Origin: Paractinoplanes ovalisporus
Lineage (GTDB): Bacteria; Actinomycetota; Actinomycetes; Mycobacteriales; Micromonosporaceae
DNA length: 64,000 bases
Direction: 5' to 3'
NCBI RefSeq assembly: GCF_016834655.1
Contig: NZ_JAENHP010000002.1
Coordinates: 620,001-684,000, forward strand
The stretch's first letter is position 1. Every line of letters begins with the position of its first letter. Below are positions 7,763-15,790 of this stretch, one piece after another. The notes under the pieces were generated by a model. That model was given only the letters and a program-made list of their open reading frames with translations, had not been told where the DNA came from and searched no databases. The position numbers were made by a program, and so were the translations under genes.

Positions 7763-8042
7763 CGACTTCCTGGGCCGCCGCATCCACGACGAGGACGGCC
7801 GCTACCTGGGCCGGATCGTCGACGTGGCGTTCGAGGACGAGCTGACCGAGGCCGTCGTCGTGCGGGGGCCGTGGGGGCGGCTGCTCGGCTACGAACGCGA
7901 GCAGGTGCGCGGGCCGTGGCTGGTCGAGACCCTGGCCCGCTGGATCCTGCGCCGCGAGATGACCACCGTGCCGTGGGACCCGTCGTTCGTCACGCCCGAC
8001 CCGCGCCCCGTGCCGCGGGACCGTGTCACGCCGGGCCCTTGA
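7749..8042 (+). CDS. PRC-barrel domain protein 2
   Basis: GTG start, 97 aa. DFLGRRIHDEDGRYLGRIVDVAFE is a second PRC-barrel-type module, smaller than its neighbour. The C-terminus is a Pro/Arg-rich tail whose coding sequence is part of a tandem repeat (7987-8080) that continues past the stop codon. It ends only 18 bp from the 3' end of the convergent methyltransferase gene. Probably a partner of the preceding PRC-barrel protein; no enzymatic function is expected. Confidence 0.7.
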   Translation: MPRASDFLGRRIHDEDGRYLGRIVDVAFEDELTEAVVVRGPWGRLLGYEREQVRGPWLVETLARWILRREMTTVPWDPSFVTPDPRPVPRDRVTPGP

Positions 8043-8080
8043 CCGTGCCGCGGCGTCCGGTCACGCCAGGCCCTCGGTCT
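8010..8080. repeat. Tandem duplication spanning the PRC gene stop codon
   Basis: Copy 1 (8010-8044) contains the PRC gene's last codons and stop; copy 2 (8045-8080) repeats GTGCCGCGG and the TCACGCCRGGCCCT block downstream. In reading-frame terms the gene end VPRDRVTPGP reappears as VPRRPVTPGP after the stop. The second copy lies across the 3' end of the convergent methyltransferase gene, so it also shapes that protein's C-terminus. Confidence 0.7.
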
Positions 8081-8657
8081 GTGCCACGGAACGCGGGGCG
8101 GGCGGGACCCGGGTGAAGACCTCGAGGAGGAAGTCGGCCTCCTCGTGGCGGGCCTGCCGGGCCAGCCCTGGCACCGCCCCGAGCAGCTCGTGCACGTCGT
8201 CGCCGAGGCGGGCGTGCTCGTCGACCGGGTGCCGCCAGTGCACGGCGACCAGGTCGCCGCCGGGCTCCAGCGACGTGACCGTGCGCTCGATGAGCGTGGC
8301 CAGGTCGTGGTCGTCGAAGTAGTAGCCGATCTCGGAGAGCACGACCAGGTCGAACGTCCCGTCCGGCCACTCGTGCGGGATGCGAGCGGTGCGGGCGATG
8401 ACGTTGTCGCGGGCCGGGACCTGCTCGACGGCGGCCGGGACGGCGTCGACGGCCAGCAGGTGGTCGCAGCGCTCGGCCAGACGGGCGGTCAGCATGCCGG
8501 TCGAGCAGCCAGGTTCGAATGCCGACCGGTAGCGGCGGCGCGGCAGCGAATCCACGGTGAGGGCGTGCTTGCGCGCGTCGTACCAGCGGGTGGCGAAGCT
8601 CCACGGGTCGCTGCTGCGGGCGTACATCTGCTCGAAATAGCTGGTCGGCGTGCTCAT
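8061..8657 (-). CDS. SAM-dependent methyltransferase (NodS-like class I)
   Basis: The ATG start at 8657 overlaps the PIG-L stop (ATGA), giving 198 aa. The class I fold is clear: AFEPGCSTGMLTARLAERC as motif I, LLAVDAVPAAVEQ, then TFDLVVLSEIGYYF and LEPGGDLVAVHW. NodS-like N-methyltransferases show the same YFDD segment. The neighbours (PIG-L deacetylase, acyl-CoA dehydrogenase-like, SDR) recur together in actinobacteria, and a deacetylase followed by an N-methyltransferase suggests work on an amino-sugar. The substrate is unknown. The C-terminus is shaped by a local tandem repeat. Confidence 0.8.
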   Translation of the reverse strand: MSTPTSYFEQMYARSSDPWSFATRWYDARKHALTVDSLPRRRYRSAFEPGCSTGMLTARLAERCDHLLAVDAVPAAVEQVPARDNVIARTARIPHEWPDGTFDLVVLSEIGYYFDDHDLATLIERTVTSLEPGGDLVAVHWRHPVDEHARLGDDVHELLGAVPGLARQARHEEADFLLEVFTRVPPAPRSVAQTEGLA

Positions 8658-9460
8658 CGAGCGGTCCCGTTCCGAACCTGGGCCGGGCCGTCGGTCTTGT
8701 TCCGAACCGCGGCCGGGCCGCCGTCGACTGCGGGGCGGAAGACGACCTCGTACGGGCGGTCGAACCGGGCCAGGACGTGCGCGGGCAGGATGGCGGCGTC
8801 GGCCGGGGCGGGGCCGAGGGGCGCGATCTGGCTCGGGAAGGCCTCGATCGCGGCCCGCTTGGCCTTCCGGGCGTTTTGCCCGAGAGGGACGCGCCACGCC
8901 CGGTCCCAGGGCACGCGCGTGTCACCGGGAGTGGACCAGTGCCAGGTCCAGATCGGGTATTCCAGCAGCACCGCGCCGGTGGCCGCGCAGGCCCGGGCGG
9001 CGGCCCGTCCGACCGCCTCATGATCGGGGTGGCCGTCCTCGCGCCACGTGGCCAGGCACCACCGCCCGGGCGACAGCAGGCCGGTCAGCAGCTCGACCAG
9101 CGGCTCCTCATCGATCTTGCCGTCGGGCTGGCCGGGCCGATGAATGACGGTGTCGTCGCCGAGGCCCAGGCGGCGCAGGGCCTCGTCGGTCTCGGCGCGG
9201 CGGATCCGGGCCAGGTCGGTCTGCGAGTGCACGGTCGAGCCGGGGTGCGAGGCCTCGCCGTCGGTCACGGCGACCAGTTCGGCCCGGCCCAGGGTGGCCA
9301 TCAGGCCGGCCACGCCCAGGATCTCGTCGTCGGGGTGCGGGGCGACGATCAGCGGGGTGCCGGCGTCGGTGAGCGGCAGTTCCGGCCAGCGGGCGGGCTC
9401 CGGCCACTCCCGCCAGCGCTCCTCGGGCGTCCCCTCGGCGATGACAATCGGCTTCACCAC
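8654..9460 (-). CDS. PIG-L family N-acetylglucosaminyl deacetylase-like protein
   Basis: 268 aa from GTG 9460, with a second GTG immediately after. The zinc-site motif PHPDDE is at residues 41-46 and a second ligand lies in EDGHPDH, the LmbE/PIG-L pattern also seen in MshB and mycothiol conjugate amidase. It probably removes an acetyl or acyl group from an amino-sugar or amine; the adjacent methyltransferase is a plausible next step. The C-terminal tail is a 10-residue tandem duplication (VRNKTDG/VRNGTAR) from a 30-bp repeat at 8669-8728. The start region is also duplicated upstream. Confidence 0.85.
   Translation of the reverse strand: MVKPIVIAEGTPEERWREWPEPARWPELPLTDAGTPLIVAPHPDDEILGVAGLMATLGRAELVAVTDGEASHPGSTVHSQTDLARIRRAETDEALRRLGLGDDTVIHRPGQPDGKIDEEPLVELLTGLLSPGRWCLATWREDGHPDHEAVGRAAARACAATGAVLLEYPIWTWHWSTPGDTRVPWDRAWRVPLGQNARKAKRAAIEAFPSQIAPLGPAPADAAILPAHVLARFDRPYEVVFRPAVDGGPAAVRNKTDGPAQVRNGTAR
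8669..8728. repeat. 30-bp in-frame tandem repeat at the PIG-L gene 3' end
   Basis: Two adjacent 30-bp copies (8669-8698, 8699-8728) both start GTTCCGAACC and share GGCCGGGCCG. The period keeps frame and lengthens only the C-terminal tail. Confidence 0.65.
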
Positions 9461-9486
9461 AGTCGTCCCTCCCCGGAAACGATCCT

Positions 9487-9573
9487 CTTCACCACGGCGA
9501 TCTCCCCTGAGCGGTCGGCCGGAGCCTTCACCACGGCGATCTCTGCTGAGCGGCCTGTGCGGTCGATCGGAGC
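9487..9573. repeat. Tandem repeat between the acyl-CoA dehydrogenase-like and PIG-L genes
   Basis: Two copies beginning CTTCACCACGGCGATCTC (9487-9525 and 9526-9573), with decayed copies on both sides (about 9452-9480 and 9578-9600). Read on the minus strand each copy carries GTGGTGAAG, the same bases that begin the PIG-L gene, so its start region has been duplicated upstream. The 124-bp gap 9461-9584 holds nothing else that I recognise. Confidence 0.65.
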
Positions 9574-9584
9574 CGCGGCTTTCC

Positions 9585-10469
9585 TCACCATGGCGACTTC
9601 GACTCCTGCACCAGGCGGCCCAGCTGTTCGAGGTCGGCTTCGGCGTGGCTCTGTCGCAGATAGACGGTGAGGTCGGCGACGCGGCGGGCGTGCCGTTCGT
9701 CGCGGCTGAGCGGCCCGGCCCCGAGCGCGCGGCCCACCCGGTCGATCACCTCGGTGGCGGCGGCCTCGACCGTCGCCCGTACGCGCAGCGCCAGCCGATG
9801 CTGGATGACGGTGGGCTCGGCGTCGATCGTCGCGGCGGCCTCGGCCAGCACCGCCCGCGCCGCCCCGAGGGCCACGTCGACCGCGCCCAGGTGGGCCAGC
9901 GCGTGCGGGCCGGCCGCCTTCTCGTGCAGCAGGTCGGCGATGCCCAGCGCACCGCCGTACCAGCACGCCGCCACGCCCATCCCGCCGTGCCAGAAGCCGG
10001 GCCGGTTCACGTACGCGCCGGGAACCCCGACCGGACGGGCGGGCGCGTCGGTGAAACGGATCGTGCGGCTGTCGCTGGCGGCCATCCCGACCGCGGGCCA
10101 GGTGCCGTCGAGCGGAACGGCCGCAGGTGGCTCGTTGACGACCGCGAACAGCCGGATCCCGTCGTCGGCCTCGGCCGTGACCAGCGCGTGCGTGCACCAG
10201 GCGGCGCCGGAGCACCACGGCCGCTCGCCGTCGACCCGCCAGCCGTCGTCCGTTCTCGTGGCCCGCAGCGACTTGGGGACCGCGGCCCACACGCCCCAGC
10301 GTTCGTCGTCAGCGAGCGGGCCGTCGCCCAGTTCGGCCCGGATGGCGGCCGCGTCGGCGTGGCCCTCGCCCAGGCGGGCGGCGACCGGGTCCTCGCGGCC
10401 CATCTCGGCCAGTTTGCGGAATCGTTCGGCGGTGGCGCCCGTACCGGGCAGGGGGTCGACCATCAGCAC
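9585..10469 (-). CDS. Acyl-CoA dehydrogenase-like protein (short form)
   Basis: 294 aa, shorter than the usual 380 or so. Recognisable parts are the middle beta domain (WRVDGERPWCSGAAWCTHALVTA, ASDSRTIRFTDAPA) and the C-terminal helices. The N-terminal helical domain is shortened and the usual catalytic Glu region is not obvious, so it may be a divergent or non-canonical flavoprotein. It follows the SDR gene by 10 bp in a minus-strand operon that continues to PIG-L and methyltransferase genes. Related rows of genes in actinobacteria keep this short form, which argues against a simple truncation. Confidence 0.7.
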   Translation of the reverse strand: MLMVDPLPGTGATAERFRKLAEMGREDPVAARLGEGHADAAAIRAELGDGPLADDERWGVWAAVPKSLRATRTDDGWRVDGERPWCSGAAWCTHALVTAEADDGIRLFAVVNEPPAAVPLDGTWPAVGMAASDSRTIRFTDAPARPVGVPGAYVNRPGFWHGGMGVAACWYGGALGIADLLHEKAAGPHALAHLGAVDVALGAARAVLAEAAATIDAEPTVIQHRLALRVRATVEAAATEVIDRVGRALGAGPLSRDERHARRVADLTVYLRQSHAEADLEQLGRLVQESKSPW

Positions 10470-10479
10470 GGGCTGGCGG

Positions 10480-11415
10480 TTACCCGGGATTCTTGCGGCT
10501 AAGCAAACGGTTCGCGGCGGCGCCTCCGACCAGAGTCACCGCAACGGCCGCGACGCCGATCCGGGCCCGGCCCCAGCGGCCCGGGCCGCCCTCCACCCGC
10601 GGCTTCGGCGCGAAGACGTTGCCGTCGTGGTGGGCGATCTCCTGGCGGGACAGGCCACCGTGGCGCATCAGCGGCGTGACCAGCGCGTCATAGAGGGCGG
10701 GCAGCGCGTGGAAACCGAACTCGATCAGCCGGTTCGTGGCGCCCACCGACACCTCGGGCTTGGGCCGGTCGGCCTGGCGGACGATGCGGGCCGCGACCCG
10801 GTCGGCGGTGTCGACCGGAGGCGGCGGGCGGCCGACAAATCCGGCGTAGTTGGCGGCGCTGGTGTAGATCGGCGTGTCGACGCTGCCCGGCGCCACCGAG
10901 CAGACGTGGATGTGCTTGTTGTCGCGGGTCTCCTGGCGCAGAACGCGAGCCAGCCCGCGGGCGCCCCACTTCGAGGTGATGTAGGACGACATGTACGGCA
11001 CGGCGACGTGCGCGAGCAGCGACCCGACCAGGATGAGCGTGCCGTGGCCCTGGTCGCGGAACTGCCGTAACGCCGTACGGGCGACGTTCGCCGGGCCGAG
11101 CAGATCGGTGGTGACCACGCGGTCGAACACCTCGGCCGGCACATCCTCGAATTTCCCGTACGCCATGACCGCGGCCGTGTCGACCCAGACGTCGATCCGG
11201 CCGAACCGCTCGACCGCCGCGCGCCGGACCCGCTCGAGATCGTCCCGGCGGGTGACGTCGGCCGGGACGATCAGGGCGTCGCCGTCGGTCTGCCGCAGAC
11301 CGTCCTCGCTGCGGGCGGCCAGCACCAGCCGGTCGCCCCGGGCCGCGAACGCCCGCGCCGCCGCGCGGCCGATGCCGCTGGACGCCCCGGTCACCACAAC
11401 TACGCGTGAGCTCAT
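10480..11415 (-). CDS. SDR family oxidoreductase with C-terminal membrane anchor
   Basis: 311 aa from ATG 11415. It has TGASSGIGRAAARAFA for NAD(P), a Ser in ILVGSLLAH and the YITSK active site. An extension after the fold carries a basic stretch and a hydrophobic helix (GVAAVAVTLVGGAAA) ending in Arg/Lys, so the enzyme is probably tethered to the membrane. It is the first gene of the minus-strand operon leading to the acyl-CoA dehydrogenase-like, PIG-L and methyltransferase genes, and is divergent from the SRPBCC/alcohol dehydrogenase/Mo-enzyme operon. Substrate unknown. Confidence 0.85.
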   Translation of the reverse strand: MSSRVVVVTGASSGIGRAAARAFAARGDRLVLAARSEDGLRQTDGDALIVPADVTRRDDLERVRRAAVERFGRIDVWVDTAAVMAYGKFEDVPAEVFDRVVTTDLLGPANVARTALRQFRDQGHGTLILVGSLLAHVAVPYMSSYITSKWGARGLARVLRQETRDNKHIHVCSVAPGSVDTPIYTSAANYAGFVGRPPPPVDTADRVAARIVRQADRPKPEVSVGATNRLIEFGFHALPALYDALVTPLMRHGGLSRQEIAHHDGNVFAPKPRVEGGPGRWGRARIGVAAVAVTLVGGAAANRLLSRKNPG

Positions 11416-11458
11416 GGACCGTCTGCATACCCTGCCGGTCCCCGGGTATCCGGCCGTT

Positions 11459-11914
11459 GTGGCAAGGACCGAACGCATCATCGAAGCGACCCCGCAGCAG
11501 GTGTTCGCCGTGCTGGCCGACGGCTGGACCTACAGCGACTGGGTGGTCGGCACGGCCCACATCCGCGACGTGGACGCGGCCTGGCCGGCCCCCGGATCCC
11601 AGCTGCACCACAAGGCCGGCCCCTGGCCGCTCTCGTTGAAGGACACCTCGACGGTCGTCGCGGTGACCCCGGACCGCGAGCTGCACCTGCGGGCCGGGCT
11701 GTGGCCGCTCGGCGAGGCCGAGGTGCACATCCGGCTCGAACCGGTCGGCACCGCGAGCACCCGGGTGGTCATCGAGGAGGACTTCCGGGCCGGACCGCTG
11801 CTCGGGCTGCGCAACAAGATCAACGACCTCGTCCTGCACGGCCGCAACACCGAGGCTCTGGCCCGGCTGGCCGACCTGGCCGAGGCGAAACGCACGACTC
11901 TGACGAACTCCTAG
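11459..11914 (+). CDS. SRPBCC (START/polyketide cyclase-like) family protein
   Basis: I favour the GTG at 11459 (151 aa), because the in-frame ATG at 11414 would share bases with the start codon of the divergent SDR gene; that longer form cannot be excluded. ARTERIIEATPQQVFAVLADGWTYS is the usual first strand and helix of the SRPBCC cavity fold, with VVIEEDFRAGP in the last strands. The fold binds hydrophobic ligands. It is followed after 14 bp by the Zn alcohol dehydrogenase and is probably in the same operon. Confidence 0.75.
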   Translation: MARTERIIEATPQQVFAVLADGWTYSDWVVGTAHIRDVDAAWPAPGSQLHHKAGPWPLSLKDTSTVVAVTPDRELHLRAGLWPLGEAEVHIRLEPVGTASTRVVIEEDFRAGPLLGLRNKINDLVLHGRNTEALARLADLAEAKRTTLTNS

Positions 11915-11928
11915 GAGGCAGCGAACTC

Positions 11929-13113
11929 ATGCGGGCACTCACCTGGCAGGGCACCGGCAAGGTCTCGGTCGAGACCGTCCCCGACCCGGTCATCCAGGAG
12001 CCGACCGACGCGATCGTGCGGATGACGTCGACCGCGATCTGCGGCTCCGACCTGCACCTGTACGACGTGCTGGGCATGTACATCGACGCCGGCGACATCC
12101 TCGGCCACGAGCCGATGGGCATCGTCGAGGAGGTCGGCGCCGACGTCACGCACATCAAACCCGGCGACCGCGTGGTGATCCCGTTCAACATCTCGTGCGG
12201 GCACTGCTGGTTCTGCCGCAAGGGCTACTACGCGCAGTGCGAGACCACGCAGGTGAAGTCGCAGAACAAGGGCGCCTCGCTGTTCGGTTACACCAAGCTC
12301 TACGGTCAGGTGCCCGGCGGTCAGGCCGAATACCTGCGGGTGCCGCAGGCGCAGTTCGGGCCGATCAAGGTGCCGGACGGCCACCCCGACGAGCGCTACC
12401 TGTTCCTCTCCGACGTGCTGACCACCTCGTGGCAGGCGGCGAAGTGGGCCGACATCGAGCCCGGCGGAACGGTTCTGGTCACCGGGCTCGGCCCGATCGG
12501 CCAGATGTCGGCCCGGATCGCGCGGCACCTCGGCGCCGACCGGGTGATCGCCGTGGACAACGTGCCCGAGCGCATCGCCATGGCCGAGCGCCACGGCATC
12601 GAGGTGCTGAACTTCGACAAGATCGAGGACATCGGTGACGCCGTACGGGACATGACCGATGGACGCGGCGCCGACTCGGTGATCGAGGCCGTCGGCATGG
12701 AGGCGCACGGCACCCCGTTCCAGTCGGCGGCGATGAAGGCGGCCGGCATGCTCCCCGACCCCCTGGCCCGCAAGGCGACCGAGAAGTTCGGCGTCGACCG
12801 GATGGGGGCGCTGCGGACGGCCTTCGATTCCGTACGCCGTTCCGGCACCATCTCGATCATCGGCGTCTACGGCGGCGAGGCCGACCCGTTCCCGATGATG
12901 GACCTGTTCGACAAGGGCATCACGATGCGGATGGGCCAGGCCCACGTCAAGCACTGGGTCGACGACATCCTGCCCCTGCTCACCGGCGACGACGACCCAC
13001 TGGGCGTCGACGACCTGACGACCCACCGCCTCCCGCTGGAGGAGGCTCCGCACGGTTACGACATCTTCAAGAACAAGGAGGACGGCTGCATCAAGGTGGT
13101 CCTCAAACCGTGA
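11929..13113 (+). CDS. Zinc-dependent alcohol dehydrogenase (threonine/glutathione-independent formaldehyde dehydrogenase-like)
   Basis: 394 aa, with a good ribosome site (GGAGG, 11 bp before the ATG). Catalytic zinc ligands are C38 and H60-E61; structural zinc ligands are C90, C93, C96 and C104 (SCGHCWFCRKGYYAQC). The NAD fold is VTGLGPIGQMSARIARHLGA. Length and the MKAAGMLPDPLARKATEKFG insert resemble glutathione-independent formaldehyde dehydrogenase-type enzymes. The stop overlaps the GTG of the molybdopterin enzyme by 4 bp, so both are made together. The physiological substrate is not evident. Confidence 0.88.
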   Translation: MRALTWQGTGKVSVETVPDPVIQEPTDAIVRMTSTAICGSDLHLYDVLGMYIDAGDILGHEPMGIVEEVGADVTHIKPGDRVVIPFNISCGHCWFCRKGYYAQCETTQVKSQNKGASLFGYTKLYGQVPGGQAEYLRVPQAQFGPIKVPDGHPDERYLFLSDVLTTSWQAAKWADIEPGGTVLVTGLGPIGQMSARIARHLGADRVIAVDNVPERIAMAERHGIEVLNFDKIEDIGDAVRDMTDGRGADSVIEAVGMEAHGTPFQSAAMKAAGMLPDPLARKATEKFGVDRMGALRTAFDSVRRSGTISIIGVYGGEADPFPMMDLFDKGITMRMGQAHVKHWVDDILPLLTGDDDPLGVDDLTTHRLPLEEAPHGYDIFKNKEDGCIKVVLKP

Positions 13114-15332
13114 TCCCGAGCGATCCCTGGGGCGTGCGCACCCCGTACGCCCCGGGGCAGCCCTGGCCCGCGCGCGTCGACCGGCACACGGTCGAGGAGC
13201 CGGAGCGCTGGGTGCAGACCGCCTCCTTGTTGCACTCCAACGGAGACGGGATCGACATCGGCGTACGGGGAAATCGGATCGTCGGTGTTCGCGGCCGGGA
13301 GAGCGACCGCGTGAACCGGGGACGCCTCGACCCCAAGGACGTCCACGGCTGGCAGGCCAACGCAAGCCCCGACCGGTTGACCCGCCCTCTCGTCCGGCGC
13401 GACGGAAAGCTGGTCGAGACGGGCTGGGACGACGCGATGAGCCGCATCGTGCGGCGGTCGTCCGAGCTGAAACCCCTCGAGATCGGCTTCTACACCAGCG
13501 GGCAGCTGTTCCTGGAGGACTACTACACGCTGGCCGTGATCGGGAAGGCCGGACTCGGCACCCCGCACATGGACGGCAACACCCGCCTGTGCACGGCCAC
13601 CTCGGCCGCGGCGCTCAAGGCCAGCTTCGGTACGGACGGTCAGCCCGGCTCGTACACCGACGTCGACCACTGCGACACGATCGCGCTGTGGGGGCACAAC
13701 GTCGCCGAGACGCAGGCCGTGCTCTGGATGCGGATGCTCGACCGGCGGCGTGGAAGCTCGCCACCGGCGATGCTGGCGGTCGATCCCCGCGAGACCCCGG
13801 TGGCCCGCGAGGCCGACGTGCACCTGCCGATCCGGCCCGGCACCAATCTGGCCCTCATGAACGGTCTGCTCCGCATCCTGCTGCGGCGGGGCTGGGTGGA
13901 CCGTTCCTACATCACCGCCCACACCCAGGGGATCGACGATCTCGAACGGGTCGTGGACGCCTATCCGGTCGCCCGGGTGGCGGAGATCTGCGACCTGCCG
14001 CCGGCCGGCATCGAACGGGCCGCGGAGTTGCTGGGCGGCGCGAAGCGGCTGCTGTCGACCGTGCTGCAGGGCTTCTACCAGTCGCATCAGGCCACCGCGT
14101 CGGCGGTCGCGGTCAACAACCTGCACCTGCTGCGCGGCATGATCGGCCGGCCCGGCGCCGGTGTGTTGCAGATGAACGGCCAGCCCACGGCCGAGAACAC
14201 CCGCGAGACCGGCGCCGACGGCGACCTGCCCGGCTTCCGCAACTGGGACAACCCTTCCCACGTACGGGATCTGGCCGCACTGTGGAACGTGGACATGGCC
14301 ACCATCCCGCACTGGGCGCCGCCGACCCACGCCATGCAGATCTGGCGCTACGCCGAACAGGGCTCGATCAGGATGCTCTGGATCAGCGGCACGAACCCGG
14401 CCGTCTCCCTGCCCGACCTGGCCCGGGTGCGGCGCATCCTGTCCCGGCCCGACCTGTTCGTGGTGGTGCAGGACATCTTCCCCACCGCGACCACCGAGTT
14501 CGCCGACGTGGTGCTGCCCGCCGCGACCTGGGGCGAGAAGACCGGCACGTTCACCAACGCCGACCGGACCGTGCACCTCAGCGAGAAGGCCGTCGAACCC
14601 CCGGGGGAGGCCCGCGCCGACCTCGACATCTTTCTCGACTACGCGGCCCGCATGGACTTCCGTGACAACGCCGGCGCGCCGCTCGTGACGTGGCACGACG
14701 CGGAATCGGCGTACGCGGCCTGGCAGCGCTGCTCGGCCGGACGGCCCTGCGATTACACCGGCATCACCTACGACAAGCTGCGCGGCGGCTCCGGCCTGCA
14801 ATGGGGTGGCGAGCGCCTCTACACCGACGGCGTCTTCAACACCCGGTCCGGCTACTGCGAGACCTACGGGCAGGAGCTGAGCACCGGCGCCGAGCGGCCC
14901 GCCTCCGAGCATTCCGGTGACGGACGGGCGTTCCTGCTCGCGACCGACTACCGGCCGGCGCCCGAGGTGCCGGGTGCCGAGTACCCGATGCGGCTGGTCA
15001 CCGGCCGTACGGTCTGGCAGTTCCACACCCGCACCAAGACCGGCCGGGTGCCGGAGCTCGACCGTCACGCCCCCTCGGTCTGGGTGGAGCTGCACGAGTC
15101 GGATGCCGGGGCCTTGCGGATCGCCGACGGCGACGTGGTGCGGATCGAGTCGCCGCGCGGCGCGATCGAGGCGCCGGCCCGGCTGTGCGGGATCCGGCCC
15201 GGAACGGTCTTCGTGCCCTTCCACTATGCGGAGCAGGCGGCCAACGAGCTCACCCGCACGACCTGGGACCCGGTCTCCAAACAGCCGATGTTCAAGCTGG
15301 CCGCGGTACGCGTACGGAAAGCGGGGTCGTGA
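13110..15332 (+). CDS. Molybdopterin oxidoreductase (nitrate reductase/formate dehydrogenase superfamily) without recognisable Fe-S cysteines
   Basis: 740 aa. The DMSO-reductase-superfamily core is intact: IRMLWISGTNPAVSLPDL, FADVVLPAATWGEKTGTFTN, and a C-terminal molybdopterin dinucleotide domain with LVTGRTVWQFHTRTKTGR. Cys162 in NTRLCTATS fits the Mo ligand position. Where relatives bind a [4Fe-4S] cluster through CxxCxxxC, this protein reads TASLLHSNGDG (about residues 37-47), and the later Cys is Asp in RLDPKD. Electron transfer must therefore differ. From memory, close actinobacterial homologues share this loss, so it is a family trait, not decay. Coupled by GTGA overlaps to genes on both sides. 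Confidence 0.82.
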   Translation: MIPSDPWGVRTPYAPGQPWPARVDRHTVEEPERWVQTASLLHSNGDGIDIGVRGNRIVGVRGRESDRVNRGRLDPKDVHGWQANASPDRLTRPLVRRDGKLVETGWDDAMSRIVRRSSELKPLEIGFYTSGQLFLEDYYTLAVIGKAGLGTPHMDGNTRLCTATSAAALKASFGTDGQPGSYTDVDHCDTIALWGHNVAETQAVLWMRMLDRRRGSSPPAMLAVDPRETPVAREADVHLPIRPGTNLALMNGLLRILLRRGWVDRSYITAHTQGIDDLERVVDAYPVARVAEICDLPPAGIERAAELLGGAKRLLSTVLQGFYQSHQATASAVAVNNLHLLRGMIGRPGAGVLQMNGQPTAENTRETGADGDLPGFRNWDNPSHVRDLAALWNVDMATIPHWAPPTHAMQIWRYAEQGSIRMLWISGTNPAVSLPDLARVRRILSRPDLFVVVQDIFPTATTEFADVVLPAATWGEKTGTFTNADRTVHLSEKAVEPPGEARADLDIFLDYAARMDFRDNAGAPLVTWHDAESAYAAWQRCSAGRPCDYTGITYDKLRGGSGLQWGGERLYTDGVFNTRSGYCETYGQELSTGAERPASEHSGDGRAFLLATDYRPAPEVPGAEYPMRLVTGRTVWQFHTRTKTGRVPELDRHAPSVWVELHESDAGALRIADGDVVRIESPRGAIEAPARLCGIRPGTVFVPFHYAEQAANELTRTTWDPVSKQPMFKLAAVRVRKAGS

Positions 15333-15790
15333 CCATGCACCTCGCGCACTATCTGGGTCTGCTCCACCGGGCGCAGGACGCGCTGGCCGGCGCGCTGCTG
15401 GAGGTCGGCGAGGCGCACCGGGACGAGGTGGACATCGCGAGCATCAGCGCGCAGCAGGCCGGGATCTGCCGGGAGCGGGCCTCGTCGCTGCACCCGTTCG
15501 CCGAGCGCTACTCGGAGGAGGCGCCGGACGAACCGGAACGGCTGCACTCGACGCTGTTCCACGGCAGTCGCAGCGGCGGGCTGGCGCTGCTGCGTGATCT
15601 GCAGGACCTCTATCTGATGGCGGCCGAGTGCGACGTCGCCTGGGCGCTCGTGGGCCAGGCCGCGCAGGGGTTGCGCGACGAGGCGCTGTCCGAGGTCGTC
15701 TCGGCCGGCGCCGCCGAGACGTCGATCCAGCTGCTCTGGCTGCGGGGCCGGATGAAACAGGCGGCCCCGCAGGCCCTCATCGTCGGTTAG
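15329..15790 (+). CDS. Helical partner protein of the molybdopterin enzyme, function unknown
   Basis: 153 aa from GTG 15329, which overlaps the Mo-enzyme stop (GTGA); ATG 15335 is an alternative. The sequence is almost entirely helical, with His and acidic residues spaced as in four-helix bundles (HYLGLLHRAQDALAGALLEV, HPFAERYSEEAPDEPERLH, LLRDLQDLYLMAAECDVAW). A ferritin-like or chaperone-like bundle is possible, but I do not see a clean ExxH pair. Strict coupling suggests an accessory of the Mo enzyme. It overlaps the convergent SDR gene by 4 bp at the 3' end. Confidence 0.65.
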   Translation: MTMHLAHYLGLLHRAQDALAGALLEVGEAHRDEVDIASISAQQAGICRERASSLHPFAERYSEEAPDEPERLHSTLFHGSRSGGLALLRDLQDLYLMAAECDVAWALVGQAAQGLRDEALSEVVSAGAAETSIQLLWLRGRMKQAAPQALIVG

